A stretch of 64,000 bases of DNA from Bretschneidera sinensis (lineage: Eukaryota; Streptophyta; Magnoliopsida; Brassicales; Akaniaceae), in assembly GCA_023935145.1 (NCBI GenBank), contig CM043700.1, positions 69,949,120 to 70,013,119 of the forward strand, in the 5' to 3' direction. Both the position numbers and the translations under genes were made by a program. The notes beneath the pieces were generated by a model. The model saw only the letters and a list, made by a program, of their open reading frames with translations. It ran no database searches and was not told the origin of the DNA. Shown piece after piece: positions 11,343 through 24,240 of this stretch. Each line of letters opens with the position of its first letter. The first letter of the stretch is position 1.

Positions 11343-12325
11343 TGTTGGAAATCACCTTAACAAGATGCCCATGTGGTGATCTTCCAAACACCCAAGTCTA
11401 GAATGACTTGTAGAAAGAAATACAACAATCGAAAGCAAGAAAGAAAAGAAGACAAACGATTTGTTATCGAGGTTCAGCAATAGCCTACGTCTCCGTGAGT
11501 TCCTTTGAACTCTCTGCACTAAATCAATGGTTTTTTTCAATTACAACAACCCTCTTCAAGAAGCTCAAGTTCTTGAAGAAACCAAGAAGTGAAGAAAGGA
11601 AGAAGATAAGAACTAAAAATGCTCTCTATCTAATCTAGACTCATCTCTTTTTATAACCAGCCTCACTACAATGAGCTTGTGTTTTGTGTCTTTGCACTCT
11701 CACACAATTCTCTCTTATATTGTGTCTTGTCACTCTCTACAATTGATATCAAATTATATCACAATGTTATCATTGTTGAGAAAAAAGCTAGGTAACCCCT
11801 TATATAATGCACCAACTTCTTGTCCAATCTTGAGAGTCAATCTCCACCCTTAGATCTTGATGACCACTTAACCATGGCCCTCCATAAATCCTAAGTGGTG
11901 CTGTGCATTTTAACCTTGCATCCATGCACCTAAGAGGAGGTTTAAATAAGCTGTCCATGTGTGCATCAGTTTGCCTAGCGCCTAGGTGCTGAACAGGGGG
12001 CGGTGAGGCACTAGGCAAAGCTTCTTTACACCACATTCTGGGCGGTGCGATGTTGGTGGAGGGGTAGTGTGGCACTGCCCTTCTCCAAGCTGCTTCCTTG
12101 CTGGCTGGTGAGGTGCTGGTGAAGGGGAGGTAAGGCGTACACTGATGCTGCCCTTCACACAGCAGTGCACACTACTTTGCCTTGTTGATTAGGGGTGTGC
12201 ACACACACCCAAATGGATGCACACACATGTGTGCACTCCTTTAACATGCCGTATTTTAATCTCCCAACCTTGGTTTAGACTTTAACCATCTTTGAACCAT
12301 GTTTAAACCTTAGACAAATACCAAA
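11343..12325 (-). repeat. Copia-1 5' LTR (about 983 bp)
   Basis: The inner end at 11343 has the TG/CA terminus (TGTTGGAAATCACC on the plus strand). The outer end is the 'ttagacaaatacca' stretch near 12325. It shares the 'cttccaaacacccaagtc' and 'atcgaggttcagcaat' blocks with Copia-2 LTRs, so both belong to one broad family. A TATA-like string in minus orientation lies near 11795-11810. The outer third is GC-rich. Confidence 0.88.
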
Positions 12326-15232
12326 AATAAGCAAGTGAAAAGAGAATCAAAGTAGCAAACCAGTGTTAAACAAAGCATATATAGTATAATGGTAGAACAA
12401 GAAAGTGTCAAAAGGTATCAAAATTTGAAACCAACAGCAAATCAATACCAAACCATGCATGCATAGCACAACGGTATCACAAACAAGTTCAAAATTCATA
12501 AAAAAAATTGAGCCTAACAGCAAACCAATACCAAACCATGCATGTATAGCATAATGGTAGCACAAGCAGGTGCCAAAGATATCAAAATTTGAACACAGCA
12601 GCAAACCAATACCGAGCCATTTATGTATAGCACAATGGTAGCATAAGAAAGTGTTAAAGGCATTAATTGGAACTCAGCAGCAAATCTATACCAAACCATT
12701 TATGTATAGCATAATGGTAGCACAAGTAAGTGTCAAAGGCATCAAATTTTGAACCCAATAGCAAACCATGCACGTATAGCATAATGATAGCACAAGCACG
12801 TGCTAAAGGTATCAAAATTTGAACTTAGCAGCAAACCTATACCAAACCATCCATGTATAGCATAATGGTAACACAAACAACTATCAAATGCATCAAAATT
12901 TGAACCTAACCGCAAACTAGTATCAAACCATGTAAGTATAACATAATGGTAGCACAAGCAAGTGCAAAAATTATCAAAAATGGATCCCAACAACATACGT
13001 ATACCAAACCATCCATGTATAGCATAATGGTGGCACAAGAAAGTGCTAAATGCATCAAAATTTGAACCCAGTAGCAAACTAGTATTAAACCAGTTATGTA
13101 TAGCATAATGGTTACACAAGCAAGTGCCATAGGCATCAAAATTTGAACATAATGGCAAGCCTATACCCAACCATCCATATATAGCATAATAGTAGCATAA
13201 CCAAGTGTCAAAGGTATCAAAATTTGAACCCAGCAACAAACCTATACCAAACCATGCATGTATAGTATAATGGTAGCATAAACAAGTTCTAAAGGCATCA
13301 AAATTTGAACCCAATTATAAATCAATATCAAAACAAGCATATATAAAACGATGGGAGTACAAGCAAGTGACAAGAGCATCAAAAAATGATTCGAGCAATA
13401 AACCAATGCCAAACAAAGCAAATCTTGTATAATAGTAAAACAAACAAGTGCCAAAAGGCATCAAAAATTGAAACCAACATCAAACCATTACCAAATCATG
13501 CATGCATAGCATAACGATATCACACGCAAGTGCCAAAGGAACCTAAAATTGAACCTGCTAGTAAACCAATATCAAACCTTGCATTTATAGCATAATGGTA
13601 GAACAAGTAGGTGCCAAAGGCATCAAAATTTGAACACGACAATAAACCAGTACCAAACTATTCATGTATAGCATAATGGTAGTATAAGCAAGTGCTAAAG
13701 GTGTCAAAATTTGAATCCCAACAACAATCCTATATCAAATCATCCATGTAGATCATAATGGCAGCACAAGAAAGTGACAAAAGTATCATAATTTGAACCC
13801 AGCAACAAATCAATACCAAACCATCATTTATAGCATAATGGCAGCACAAGCAAGTGTCAAAGACATCAAAATTCACACCTAACAGCAAACCAAGCATGTA
13901 TCAAATAATGGCAACACAAGCAAATATCAAAACGATCAAAATTTGAACCTACCAGCAAACCACTTCCAAAACAAGGATGGTTTGCATAATGGAAGCACAA
14001 ACAAGTGCCAAAAGCATCAAAATTTGAACCCATCCGCAAACAAGTACCAAATCATGCATGTACAACATAACATAAACAAAAGCAACTACCAAATGCATCA
14101 CTATTTGAACCTAGCAATAAACTAGTACCAAACCATGCATGTATAACTTTATAGTAACATAATTAAGTCCCAAAGAATTTGAAGTCAACAGCAAATCAGT
14201 ATAAAAACAAGTATATATAGAATGATAAGAGCATAAGCAAGTGACAAAAGCATAAAAAAATGAATTAAGCAATAGACCAGTACAAAACCAAGCACCTATA
14301 ATATAATGATAGTATAAGCAAGTGCCAAAGGCATCAAATTTGAACCCAGCAGCAAACTAGTTCCAAGCCAAGCATATGTAGCATAATGGAAGCACAAGCC
14401 AGGGCCAAAGACATCAAAATTTGAACCCAAAAGCAAACCAATATCAAACGAACTACATATAGTATAATGGTAACATAAGCAAGTGCTAAATGAATCATAA
14501 TTTGAGCCCAGCAATAAACCAAGCATATATAGCATAACGACAATACAAACAAGTGCCAAAGACATCAAAATTTGAACCTAGTAGCAAACAAGTAGCAAAC
14601 TAAGCATATATAGCATAACGATAGTACAAGCAAATGTCAAAGGCATAAAATCCGAACGCAGTAGTAAATCAGTACCAAACTAAACACCTGTAGCATAATT
14701 ATAGCACAAGTAAGTGCCAAAGGCATTAAAATTGAACCCAACAATAAAACCATTATCAAACCAAGCATATATAGCAGAATAGAAGCATAAACAAGTGCTA
14801 AAGACGTCAAAATTCGCACCCAGTAACAAACCAATACCAAACCAAGCATGTATAGCATAATAGTAGAACAAGTAAGTGTCAAAAGCATCAAAATTTGAAC
14901 CTAGCAGCAAATCAGTATCAAACTATGCATGTATAGCATAATGGTAGAACAAACAAGTGCCAAAGACATCAAAATTTGAACCAGTAGCAAACCAATACCG
15001 ACCAATGCATGTATAGCATAATGGAAACAGCAAACTAGTACAAAACCATGCATGTATAGCATAATAATGAAGTGCCAAATGCATAAAAAATTGAACCCAG
15101 TAGTAAACCAAGCATATATAGCATTATGGTAGCATAAACAAGCACCAAAGGCAACAAAATTTGAACCCAACAACAAACCAATACCAAACCATTTGTGTAT
15201 AGCATAATGGAATACATGTATAGCATAATTTG
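12326..15232. repeat. 81-bp satellite, array B (about 36 monomers)
   Basis: Same monomer blocks and orientation as array A. It begins mid-monomer beside the Copia-1 LTR and fades near 15232 after a short duplicated 'tgtatagcataat' piece. Variant monomers of the trimer type (GAATGATGAGAGC-like, GAACAAG-like, CACAACGGTATCAC) are present near 12330-12530 and 13330-13560. Confidence 0.95.
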
Positions 15233-16196
15233 ATGTAATTATATGGAATTGCATGGAATTATTACTTGGTTGAACAATAAAGCCATCTTATTCGAGACTT
15301 TTTTTTAGGATTATTCTATTTCATTATCAGGAAGACAAAACTCTTTCCAAAATCCTTATACATTAGCATAGAGAGAAAAGGAAAGAGATGGCATGTGGTA
15401 AGTGAAGACCAATGGGGACAAGTGTGCATTCATCATGCTAGAAAATTCTCTTGGAAACAAATAAATCAAAAATTAAAAATAACTGGAAAGAAAACCTCCA
15501 AATATGGAAAAAAGAAAATATTACACATAAGTATAAAGCATAATCATGAGTTAACAAGGGAATTATTACTTTCCTGAACCCAAAGCGTCATCTAATCCAA
15601 TTATTTCAAAACCTTACCTATTTTATAGAAAAAAATTACAAAAATAATTGGCTACATTTTGTATAAGTGGCACTTTCTTCTAGATTTCTTTACTCTTTGT
15701 ATGGTTACAATTCAAATTTTAGATATATTTACAAAGTTAAATAACTTTTTAGAGTATATAAAATGATCAAGATAAAATATTCAAAACTATTATAGAGTAT
15801 AAGTTATTTATAAATAACTTAATAAGCTTTGAGTGTGTACTAAATAAATAAGCACTTGTATGACATCCAACCTAACTTGTGATAAAATAGTGGTTACCAT
15901 GTATGTACTATGGTCATATTTGGTATCCAATATAAACCAACTTACTTTAAATTGGCTTATATTGGATACCAAACTTAGCCTATGTAGTAGTGGCCTCTGG
16001 TGATGGGTTGGGCATATGAGTCAAATGAGACCAATACAAAAAGAGAAGATAAATTAAAGAGAAGGGAGATGGTTGGGTTATTTCTTAGCCTCACTAGAAT
16101 AAAAAGAAAAAGACAAAAGGGAAAAATTAGGGATATATGAAAGATAAGCATAATGAAAATTTATTATATGTAGAGTTAAAAAAAACAAAATAAAAT
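15233..16196. other. AT-rich single-copy-like DNA
   Basis: Satellite-free DNA between array B and the Harbinger-like element. The short open frame near 15395-15577 shows no domain I recognise and is lysine-rich AT-driven sequence. The only structure I see is the hairpin at 15919-15973. Confidence 0.5.
15919..15973. repeat. Near-perfect inverted repeat, 22-bp arms, 11-bp loop
   Basis: Left arm TTTGGTATCCAATATAAACC plus AA (15919-15940) and right arm (15952-15973) are reverse complements with a single mismatch. It could be a very short MITE-like foldback or a cruciform-forming element; no target duplication is obvious. Confidence 0.85.
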
Positions 16197-19100
16197 ATGT
16201 TTAGAAAGAGTTTTTGAAAATTGTTTTTGTTTTTAAAAACTAAAATCAGTTTTCAAAAACACTAAAATATATTTAGAAAACAGTTTTCAAAAATCATTTT
16301 CTTAAAGCTTCTTTTCAGAAATTGTATTTATAAAACTCCGAATTAAAGTTTTTAGCCCTAAAACTCTGTTCTCATTTCACTCTTTACGAGAACTCTTTCT
16401 CAACTCTCAGAACGCCCTTCTTATTCTCTTCTCGACCGGTTCGTCTCCTTCTTCATTCTCTCTACAAGCGTCTTCCTTTTTCCTTCTCTCTACAAGCAGA
16501 GCTCTTTCCTTATTTCCTTTATTTTCCCTATTCTCTCTCATTCGACTCTTTCTTTCCTCTTTCTCAAAACTTCAACCTCCAAAGCACCGTCAAATCGAAT
16601 AAGGTATTATGTTCTTCATTTTCTTCTGTAATCTCACTTATTCGAGGGTTTCTTAGTTTCTTTTGTGTCGATATTGCTTTACAATTTCCCATCGTGTCCC
16701 GAGTCTAGACAAATCGAAAACCTAACTTCTGTCTCAGTCCTTACACAGTGTCTGCAGCACACCCAACGAACTCTGGCAAGACGGCAAGCTCACCGGAGTG
16801 GATTTTTCAGGTGACTAACTATTTCTATTTTGATTTAAAATCAGTTCTCTCTGTATCTCCCTCTTAATTGGATGTCAATCTTTCATAACGTTACCACTGT
16901 ATTGGGGATCAGGTTCCATAAAATCAATTCTCTCCGTGTTCTACTAACTCATATTAGCTTGGGCATACTCAAAAGAGAAGGAATTGTAGTAAATATAGAG
17001 ATTAAATTCTTATTTTCTTCAAAGAAAGGTTGGAGTAGGTATGGTTAATAGTATAACGATTATAGTCTTGCATGAATGAGATTGATTTTTTTTCTTTATA
17101 AAGTGTATGAATCTATCCTTGCTAAAAATTCAAATACCATTATAGGGAAGGAAATATAGAAAAGAGATGATATAACATAACTTCATGATGCAGTTGTATT
17201 TCCAATACCTTAATGCATTTAGGCAATTTAATAACCTGGAGTTGGGTATGATGCTTTAGTTTTTGTTGATGCTAAGATGATGTTTACATAATTTTTTTTT
17301 TATTTCCAGTGACTAATCTTAATTTCCAGTGAGTAGTTCTACAACTAAGAGATACATTACAGTAAGAGACAAGAACATGATAGAGAGATGGACGTGCAAC
17401 ATAGACATGGCATAGCCATTGTCCTATAAATCTAGAATACAGAAGTATACTGAGTCTAGTATTTCTTTTACCTTGATATAAAAGAAAATCAGTTTTTTTT
17501 TTTTTTTTTTTTACTTGACACATGATTATTTATGTAACTTTGATGTTGAAACAATTTAATCTTGCACAGATTTGTATTTGTATTACTACTATGCGACTTT
17601 CGATTATTTTTTTAAATGATCGCTGGAACTATAAGCATATGTTTTTTTCTATGTTAAATTAAATCATTCATCTTCCAATGTGCTCTCCTACATAGTTGAC
17701 CTGATTCAACTTGCATGGCTAAGAATTTTATAAAATTTTGTCTTGACTTGCACGTGTTTGACATTTTCCAAGCATGTCAGGGGAGCTCTGTATGCAGCAC
17801 AAGGACAGCTCTTCTTGAGATCCATCCTTGTTGTATAGAGGGAACCTCTAACTAGGAGTAAACTGTATTTAAGCTTCACAGTTTCTGTCCTAAACTAAAC
17901 CATTCTTCTTTGTTCCTTCGTGTTTCAGATAGCTTTTATATCAGGAGCAAGCTTTTATGTTTTTTTAGTTTTTCTTGTTCAGTTTGGGAGTTTCTTAGTA
18001 AAATTTCCTCTTTGCTAGGATTTTGAGTCCTTGTGCTTCTCAATAAATTGGTTATTTGTAAGAAAAGAATTTTGCTGCTACTTATTGAATGCATCAATTT
18101 TCTTGAATGATGTCATTGTAACTCTATAGGGAATCCTACACATAGTAACAATTTGATTAAGTTCACATTTTCTATTATCTTAAATATACATTTCTAATTT
18201 TTTGAAAGATTGCAAGTTAAGTCCTGTGCTAATTTAGTGATATTGAAAAGGATAGTAGGGAGGGACTTAGTGTGGGGGTCTAAAAGTTTTCACCATCTTG
18301 CATTAATCAAAGGAAAGAAAAAAAACATTAGGCAGACTTAAACATTTGATTGGTTGCCCTTGGTAAACAAGTCTTAGATTATTTATTTTCTGGTGAGCTA
18401 ATAAATAAGTTATAAGTAATGTTGATTATCTCATTGCTTTTTAATTCTAATATTATTATGTTTTAGATGTTATGAGAAGCGTTATTACTTGACTGTCGTT
18501 GGAAGGAATTATATTTATGTATGTGTATGTGTGTCTACACACACCATATCAAAAATCAGCATTTTAGCATCAACAAAAACTAAAGCATGAAACTTTGTAT
18601 TGGGAGGTAAGTGTAAAGGAACCAAGGTACATGGAAATGTAATTTAGTTAGCTGAGTTATACTATGTTGACGCTGAAGAAAGATGGATTGTTTATTGATG
18701 GGGAGGTTAACATTCAGGTACCTTTTGACAGTTTGACATGGCAAATCTATATAACTAAAGCAATGTTATAAACTCTCAAGAGGTATCCCATCTTCTCTAG
18801 GGAATATTACTTCATTGGAAGTAATTAATTTAATCCTAAATAATTTGCAATCAAAATCTGTTCTACAAGCTGCATTTATTGATTTAGTCTTAAGTAGTTT
18901 CATTGATTTTTAACGTATTGGCGAATGTTCAAAGTTAGTTCTAGTATGTGAGTTTTTTTCATCATCTGTTTATTATTTTGTTTTTCTTTTTTTCAAGTTA
19001 TTGTTTCAACATGAAATTCATATAGTATCTTTTCAAGATTCAAATTTGTGTGGATTTTACTTGAAATTAGTATGGTTTATATTTTGAGATGCTTTTCTTT

Positions 19101-19942
19101 TGCTGAATTGCTTGATGAGTAAATTTTGAATTCAGCAGCATATAATTAACTTTTTCTAATAAGCTTTGGATCACAAAAAATTCTATCATGCTTTTCTACT
19201 TTATAATTTACCCCTTGAAGCAGCCTATCCCCAGCTTTCCCCTTCACCTAGTTGTTCCATTTCTTGTCTATGTGTTGCTTTTATGCATTCCTTCATATTC
19301 CCAATGTACATATATATAGACAAACTTAGGTAACCAAGTGTTACCCAATCAAATGGTTTAGATCAACTAACACCATCTTAACGTGTATCATGCAATACGA
19401 GTGTGACATAACACTTAGCTAAATAAACTGTGCTTATAATTACTTTTAATTATCATTGTCTCTACTTAAGATACTGTTGATTGCACTATTTAAGGTTTAT
19501 TTGTGGTTGTCTGCAATTTTAATTTATTTACTACTTGAACATATTTCCTGTAATAATGGCTTTAGTTTAGTTTGATGTTTTCCAACTTGGTTAGATGGAT
19601 TTTTGGTTAGTACATTTAAATCTGGGTGAGTTGGTGTTAACTTGTGGTTTTCTCAATGTTTTTTCTGCTTATTAGCATTTGTACATTTTAAAGCTTACAT
19701 TTATTTGAATAATTATTTTTTTAAAGTAAGTGCAAAGTAAAGGAGAGGGAAGAGGATAATTTGAATATTTATTTTTTTTATCATTTTATTTGGTACCACA
19801 GAGTCTGATCTCTCTCTTAAATTGTATTATTTGAGGACAAAAGATAGTTGGTATATGTATGTAGGTCAAATTTAAGTATTTTAAAATAGTCGGTTAGGTT
19901 TTATTGTTCAATAATAATCTGTTAAGTTCACTTTTAATGTAG

Positions 19943-20902
19943 ATGGCTTTTGAAAGTGTTGATATTTCTTTATGGGGCTTTGGGAGAGAGAAATGTTTTA
20001 TCGAGATCATGGTTAATGAGGTAAACAAGGAAAACATGAAAGATGGTGTGTTTCATTGAAAGATTTGGGATTTAATTTGCAAAGAATTGAATATGAAGAC
20101 CAACAAGCTCTTTACAATGAAACAATTGAGGGAGAAATATCAAAGGTTGCGTATGAAACACCAGCTGTTTAGTCAATTGCTTGAGCAAACTGGGTTTGGT
20201 TGGAATGTAGAAAGTAATTCTGTCACAACCTTATATGAGACTTGGGAAAATTAGATTCGAGTATCTTTTTTCTCCCTAAATTTCATATGGTGAACTTATC
20301 TTACGATAATTTCTTTGAATAATTTTAGCAATCGATAATGACATTTATATCTTCAATTTTTTGTCTTAGGCACACTCGAAAGCTTCCCAATTTCGTAAGC
20401 AAGGTTATGAACACTACAAATTGTTAGGGATTATCTTTAACAAGTCAACTACCATAGGAATTCTTCACCATGCTTCTACCCAAGATCCACTTAATTCAAA
20501 TGAGGAGAATGAATTGCATTAAACTTTTCTCAATAGTGGAGTGCATATAGACGTGGATGTTGATGGTCTTGCTAACCCGGATGACCCAAATACTTCGGTT
20601 GACCTTGAAACCCCAAGCACTCAGCCCACTCGGCGTGAACGTTCTACCAAGCATTCTAAAATCAATGATAAGAAAAAAGAAAAGGAAATTAGAAATAATC
20701 AATTGAGTGAAGTTTTATCCCGTTTCATGGAGACCACAAAAGCAAGAACAAAAGCCTCTTTGGTTAGGGCTGAGAGGTATAGAGAGAAAAGAATTGAGGG
20801 AACAAATTCGGTGGTTTCAGTAGATTATTCAGTGGCAATGTGTTTAAAAGTTCTTGATGAAATGAAAAATCATGTGGATGATGACACATATATGAGGCAT
20901 TA
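19943..20902 (+). pseudogene. Harbinger ORF1: Myb/SANT-like DNA-binding protein
   Basis: The frame from the ATG at 19943 reads a Myb/SANT-like domain (Myb_DNA-bind_3 type): W-F-REKCFIEIMVNEV, then KIWDLICKELN, then LREKYQRLRMKHQLFSQLLEQTGFGWN, then a final E-TWEN. This is the fold that binds transposon termini and brings the transposase to the nucleus. An in-frame TGA at about 20057 and a TAG at about 20252 interrupt it. A putative intron (GTATCTTTTT...TTGTCTTAG, about 20263-20370) separates exon 2, which starts AHSKASQFRKQGYEHYKLLG and shows the usual HHASTQDP ending. After another stop, a lysine-rich tail (20541-20902) with a predicted basic nuclear signal (KKKEKE) follows. Degenerate, so non-functional. 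Confidence 0.82.
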
Positions 20903-21390
20903 GAGAAATTTACTAATAATTTTGAGTTGAGGGAGACATTCATTAAAATACCTTTGGAGAGGAAGAATGCGTGGTTAGCTAGGATTGATTGAGAGTTGGA
21001 GACATTGCCTTTGGTCTTAAATTATGTTCGTGTTAGGGAGACTATTTGTTCTTTGATGTGTGTTTATGTTTGTACTTAGATATTTTTATTGTTTTTTTTT
21101 TAGTTTATGGATGATATGTTATTTGTTTGGATTAATTATATGCATTTGACATTCCTTGTATTGTTGGAATATGAATTATTAGAATTGTGTATACAGATCT
21201 AATTACATTTAAATGATTAGAATTGTGTATACAAGTCTAATTAGATTTGGAAAATCATAAAAAATAAAGGAGGTGCTGTCAGTTTTTAAAAAAAAAATAG
21301 AATTAAACTTCAATCTATTCATATTTGTGGAATATAAACTATACTACATGATAACCATAATGTGACTTGTTTTTCTGTTTAGGTTAAGAA

Positions 21391-22756
21391 ATGGACAATT
21401 CAGACCACAATAATTGTGGTAGCCAATCTAATTCATTAAGTTCGCCCGCTAAAGATGTGTATGAAATGCTCTCATTGTTAATGTTTCTTATGTTTGCCAA
21501 ATATGAAGAAAAATTTATAAATAAATTACTTATGCGAACATCACGATTTAGTGGACATGAATATATAACTGAATTGTTAAATGGTCGTTCAGAGGTAATT
21601 TATGAATTGTTTCGCATGGATAAGGAAACATTATTCACTTGTGTAACACATTGAGACAATATAATTATATAGAAGACTCAAGGGTCGTCACAGTAAAGGA
21701 AAAGATGGTCATTTTCTTGTTTGTTGTGAGACACAATGTAGGGCATAGAGTTGTAAGAAACAATTAATTGACATTTTAAGACAGTTATGAGAGCATTGAA
21801 CAAGTTTACAAAATACATAATTTTGTCCATCGAATGATCATATGGTGCCTCCACAAATTAGACGTGATTGAAGATTTTACCTAGCTTTTAAGGTAATGTA
21901 TCTTATGATTGATTGTTAATTGATTAGTTTAGCTTTGTATATACAATGTATAATATGAAACTGATTCTAATCGTATGCAATTTAATGGACGTAGAAATAT
22001 ATTGGAGCAATTGATGGAACGCACATCAGTGTATGAGCACCAGCCGAAAAAACTACTAGTTATAGAGGTAGAAAATCGGCTGTGACACAAAATGTGATGT
22101 GTGCATGTTCATTCGACATAAAATTCACATACGTGTATAATGGATAGGAAGGTACAGCTAACGATTCACGAGTCTTTTTGGACGCCTTAACCCGATCGGA
22201 TGCTCAATTTTTTTGGCCTACTAATGGTAAATCTATTTTATTACTAAGTTGATATTATATAATAATTGATTTATATGTACTATGAGAATTTGTATGACTT
22301 ATAGGTGAGTATTATTTGGTGGATTTCGGTTATCCATGTATTGTCGGGTTTCTTCCACCGTTTAGGGGTGAGCGATGCCACTTAAATAAATATCAAGGTA
22401 GAACATGCAAACTAATGGGCTATAGATAACTATTTAACTATAGGCACTCATCTTTACGTAATATTATAGAACGTTGTTATGGGGTTTTAAAGGTGCGCTT
22501 TCCAATTTTAAAAATGATGCTTAGATTCAAGCTCGCTAGACAACCTCTTATAGTTGTTGCTTGTTGTGTTATACATAATTTTGTACGCAAAATTTCTCAT
22601 AGTGATCAATTGTTTAATGAATGGGAAGTAGAGGGCCATGAAGTAGAAAGCAAAGGGGGGTCGAGCACATTTATAAATAATCATACAGTTGATTTGTTTG
22701 ATGCATGTGCAGCAACTATGGCTGTGTTTCGTGAGCTTATTGACAATCAGATGTAG
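21391..22756 (+). pseudogene. Harbinger-type DDE transposase (HARBI1-like, DDE_Tnp_4)
   Basis: The start at 21391 (MDNSDHN) leads into the conserved helix-turn-helix-like N-terminus (MRTSRFSGHEYITELLNGRSEVIYELFRMDKET). Stops and frameshifts follow between 21652 and 21990. The catalytic core is recognisable: IGAIDGTHIS (first Asp, about 22003), TANDSRVFLDAL (about 22160), YLVDFGYPC (second Asp, about 22320), then IIERCYGVLKVRFPILKMM (Glu, about 22470) and the C-terminus ACCVIHNFVRKISHSDQLFNEWEVEG ending at the TAG after NQM. A likely intron lies at about 22227-22305 (GTAAATC...ACTTATAG). All three D-D-E residues are present, but at least five disruptions make the gene inactive. The enzyme would excise and insert the element at three-base TNA targets. 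Confidence 0.88.
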
Positions 22757-23612
22757 TCATACCGTTTTGGTATTTGATTGAATATCTAGTAATAATGTTA
22801 TGATTTGTTGGTAAGAGTTAGTTAATTTAATGTCCTTATTTGTGTTTAATTCAGTTTTTTTAGTTACTGAATTATTTTTGTTATTCTTAGGAATATATTT
22901 CACATATTGATATATAATTTGACTTATAAGGTGTGAGGATGACAAACCAACCAAATTGGGCAGTTGAGGCAAACTTTTTTGGCAAGAAGAATTTTGAGTC
23001 GTTCATTTTTATTTTATCAATTTTTTAGAGTTGTATTTGATCAATGATTATTGTATGTTAAAGTTGTCATCAACTATCTTATTTTAAACAAGAAAACTAT
23101 GTAATGTTTTAGATATTGAACCATTTTCCAAAAAGAATGATGGGTTGGTTATTCACATTTTATCAAATTTTAAAAGTTGTATTTTTTATTTTAATTTAAC
23201 AAACAAACATACATGATATGGCGAGGGAGAGGAGTTTCTATGTTTGATCTATGATATATAAAAAAAAAAAATTAAAATTAAAATTAAAATTTTAAAAATA
23301 AAATATTATTAATTATTTTTAAGTATTTGGTGTGTGCTAAAAATATATTTAGTAAATATGAGAAATAAAATTAATATAGATTTCAAATTTAAACTCAACC
23401 AAAAACTGAAAACAATTACAAATGGTGTATCAAAACATTTTTCTATTTTTAAAATAGTTTTCAAAATCATATTATCAAAATAATATTTTACTATTTTTTG
23501 TTTTGAAAACAGTTTTTGAGTTACAGTTATCCAAATATATTTTTTTTTTCTTCAGAAAACATTATAAAACTGTTTTCAAAAACTGAAAACAGGAAACTAT
23601 TACTCAAACATG

Positions 23613-24240
23613 TTTTAGGATTCTTGCCGCTTAACAAAAATCATACTCTACAAAGTAAGGAAAACAGTGGCAAATATAAAATTAACTTTCACCTTTGGCA
23701 ACTTTTATATAATATTGTCGATACTCGCCGTAGGAAAAATATATCTTTTTTTCATTTTTGAAAAAATTATTCTTCAATCTTTTTTAAAGGTGAAATGAAA
23801 CGTGATCAACTTAAAAATTATGGAATCGTCATAAATCATTTTATTAGGTCGATTGAACACCTTTTAAGAAAGTGATTATCGTAGTATTTACTCTTAATTT
23901 AATACTATTTTATCCACTTGAGTCTACATTACCAAGCTAAGCCAGGGGTCAATTGAGTAGGGAGGGTCGCTCACCACTACAACACCCATCTTACAACAGT
24001 TATCAAATCACTTAAATTTGTTCTTGTTAATTTTCTTAATGAAATATAAATAACTAAATAAAACTATATTTGTAAAAAAATATTTTGTTTGGTGTGGAAG
24101 AATAAGTTGGTATATGATCATTTGTTTATGTTAATCAAGACAAATAATTATTTTTCTTTATAATAATCATGAACGAGAAGTATTAAACAAAATAAAATAA
24201 GATGACAAAAAGTGGGTCTTCATTAAAGTAACTAAAAATA
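23613..24240. other. AT-rich DNA with no recognised feature
   Basis: Runs of A/T and no convincing gene or element terminus. It separates the Harbinger right end from satellite array C. Confidence 0.5.

Larger units (their letters stand above)
7569..12325 (-). mobile_element. Copia-1: internally deleted Ty1/copia element
   Basis: On the minus strand the order is 5' LTR (11343-12325), primer binding site, gag with zinc knuckle, protease remnant, integrase, reverse transcriptase, RNase H, polypurine tract and a truncated 3' LTR (7569-7712). This is the Ty1/copia order (integrase before reverse transcriptase). It lies between two arrays of the 81-bp satellite and probably landed in one continuous array. 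The arrays do not resume in phase and no target duplication is visible, so the ends have eroded. It is shorter than Copia-2 because of deletions in gag, reverse transcriptase and RNase H. It is dead: stops, frameshifts and an altered polymerase motif. Confidence 0.9.
16197..23612 (+). mobile_element. PIF/Harbinger DNA transposon, decayed (boundaries approximate)
   Basis: Two genes typical of autonomous plant PIF/Harbinger elements lie in the same orientation: a Myb/SANT-like protein (19943-20902) and a DDE transposase (21391-22756). Both ends hold related foldback-rich sequence (ATGTTTAGAAAGAGTTTTTG near 16197-16240 and, inverted, CAAAAACTGAAAACAG...CAAACATG near 23577-23612). They are consistent with imperfect terminal inverted repeats but too diverged to fix exactly. 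I could not confirm the usual three-base TAA/TTA target duplication. The 16380-16620 stretch is strongly pyrimidine-rich (CTTCTCTC blocks), resembling a 5' leader, and is followed by about 3.3 kb without genes. The size (7.4 kb) is on the large side for this superfamily. Confidence 0.6.

Noticed and set aside
12742..13314. A 190-codon frame with seven 27-residue repeats resembling a secreted repeat protein
   Set aside because: It coincides exactly with seven satellite monomers and has no promoter, splice or conservation signal.
17284..17523. Lysine-rich frame within the Harbinger leader
   Set aside because: Driven by a poly-T tract; no domain and no conservation seen.
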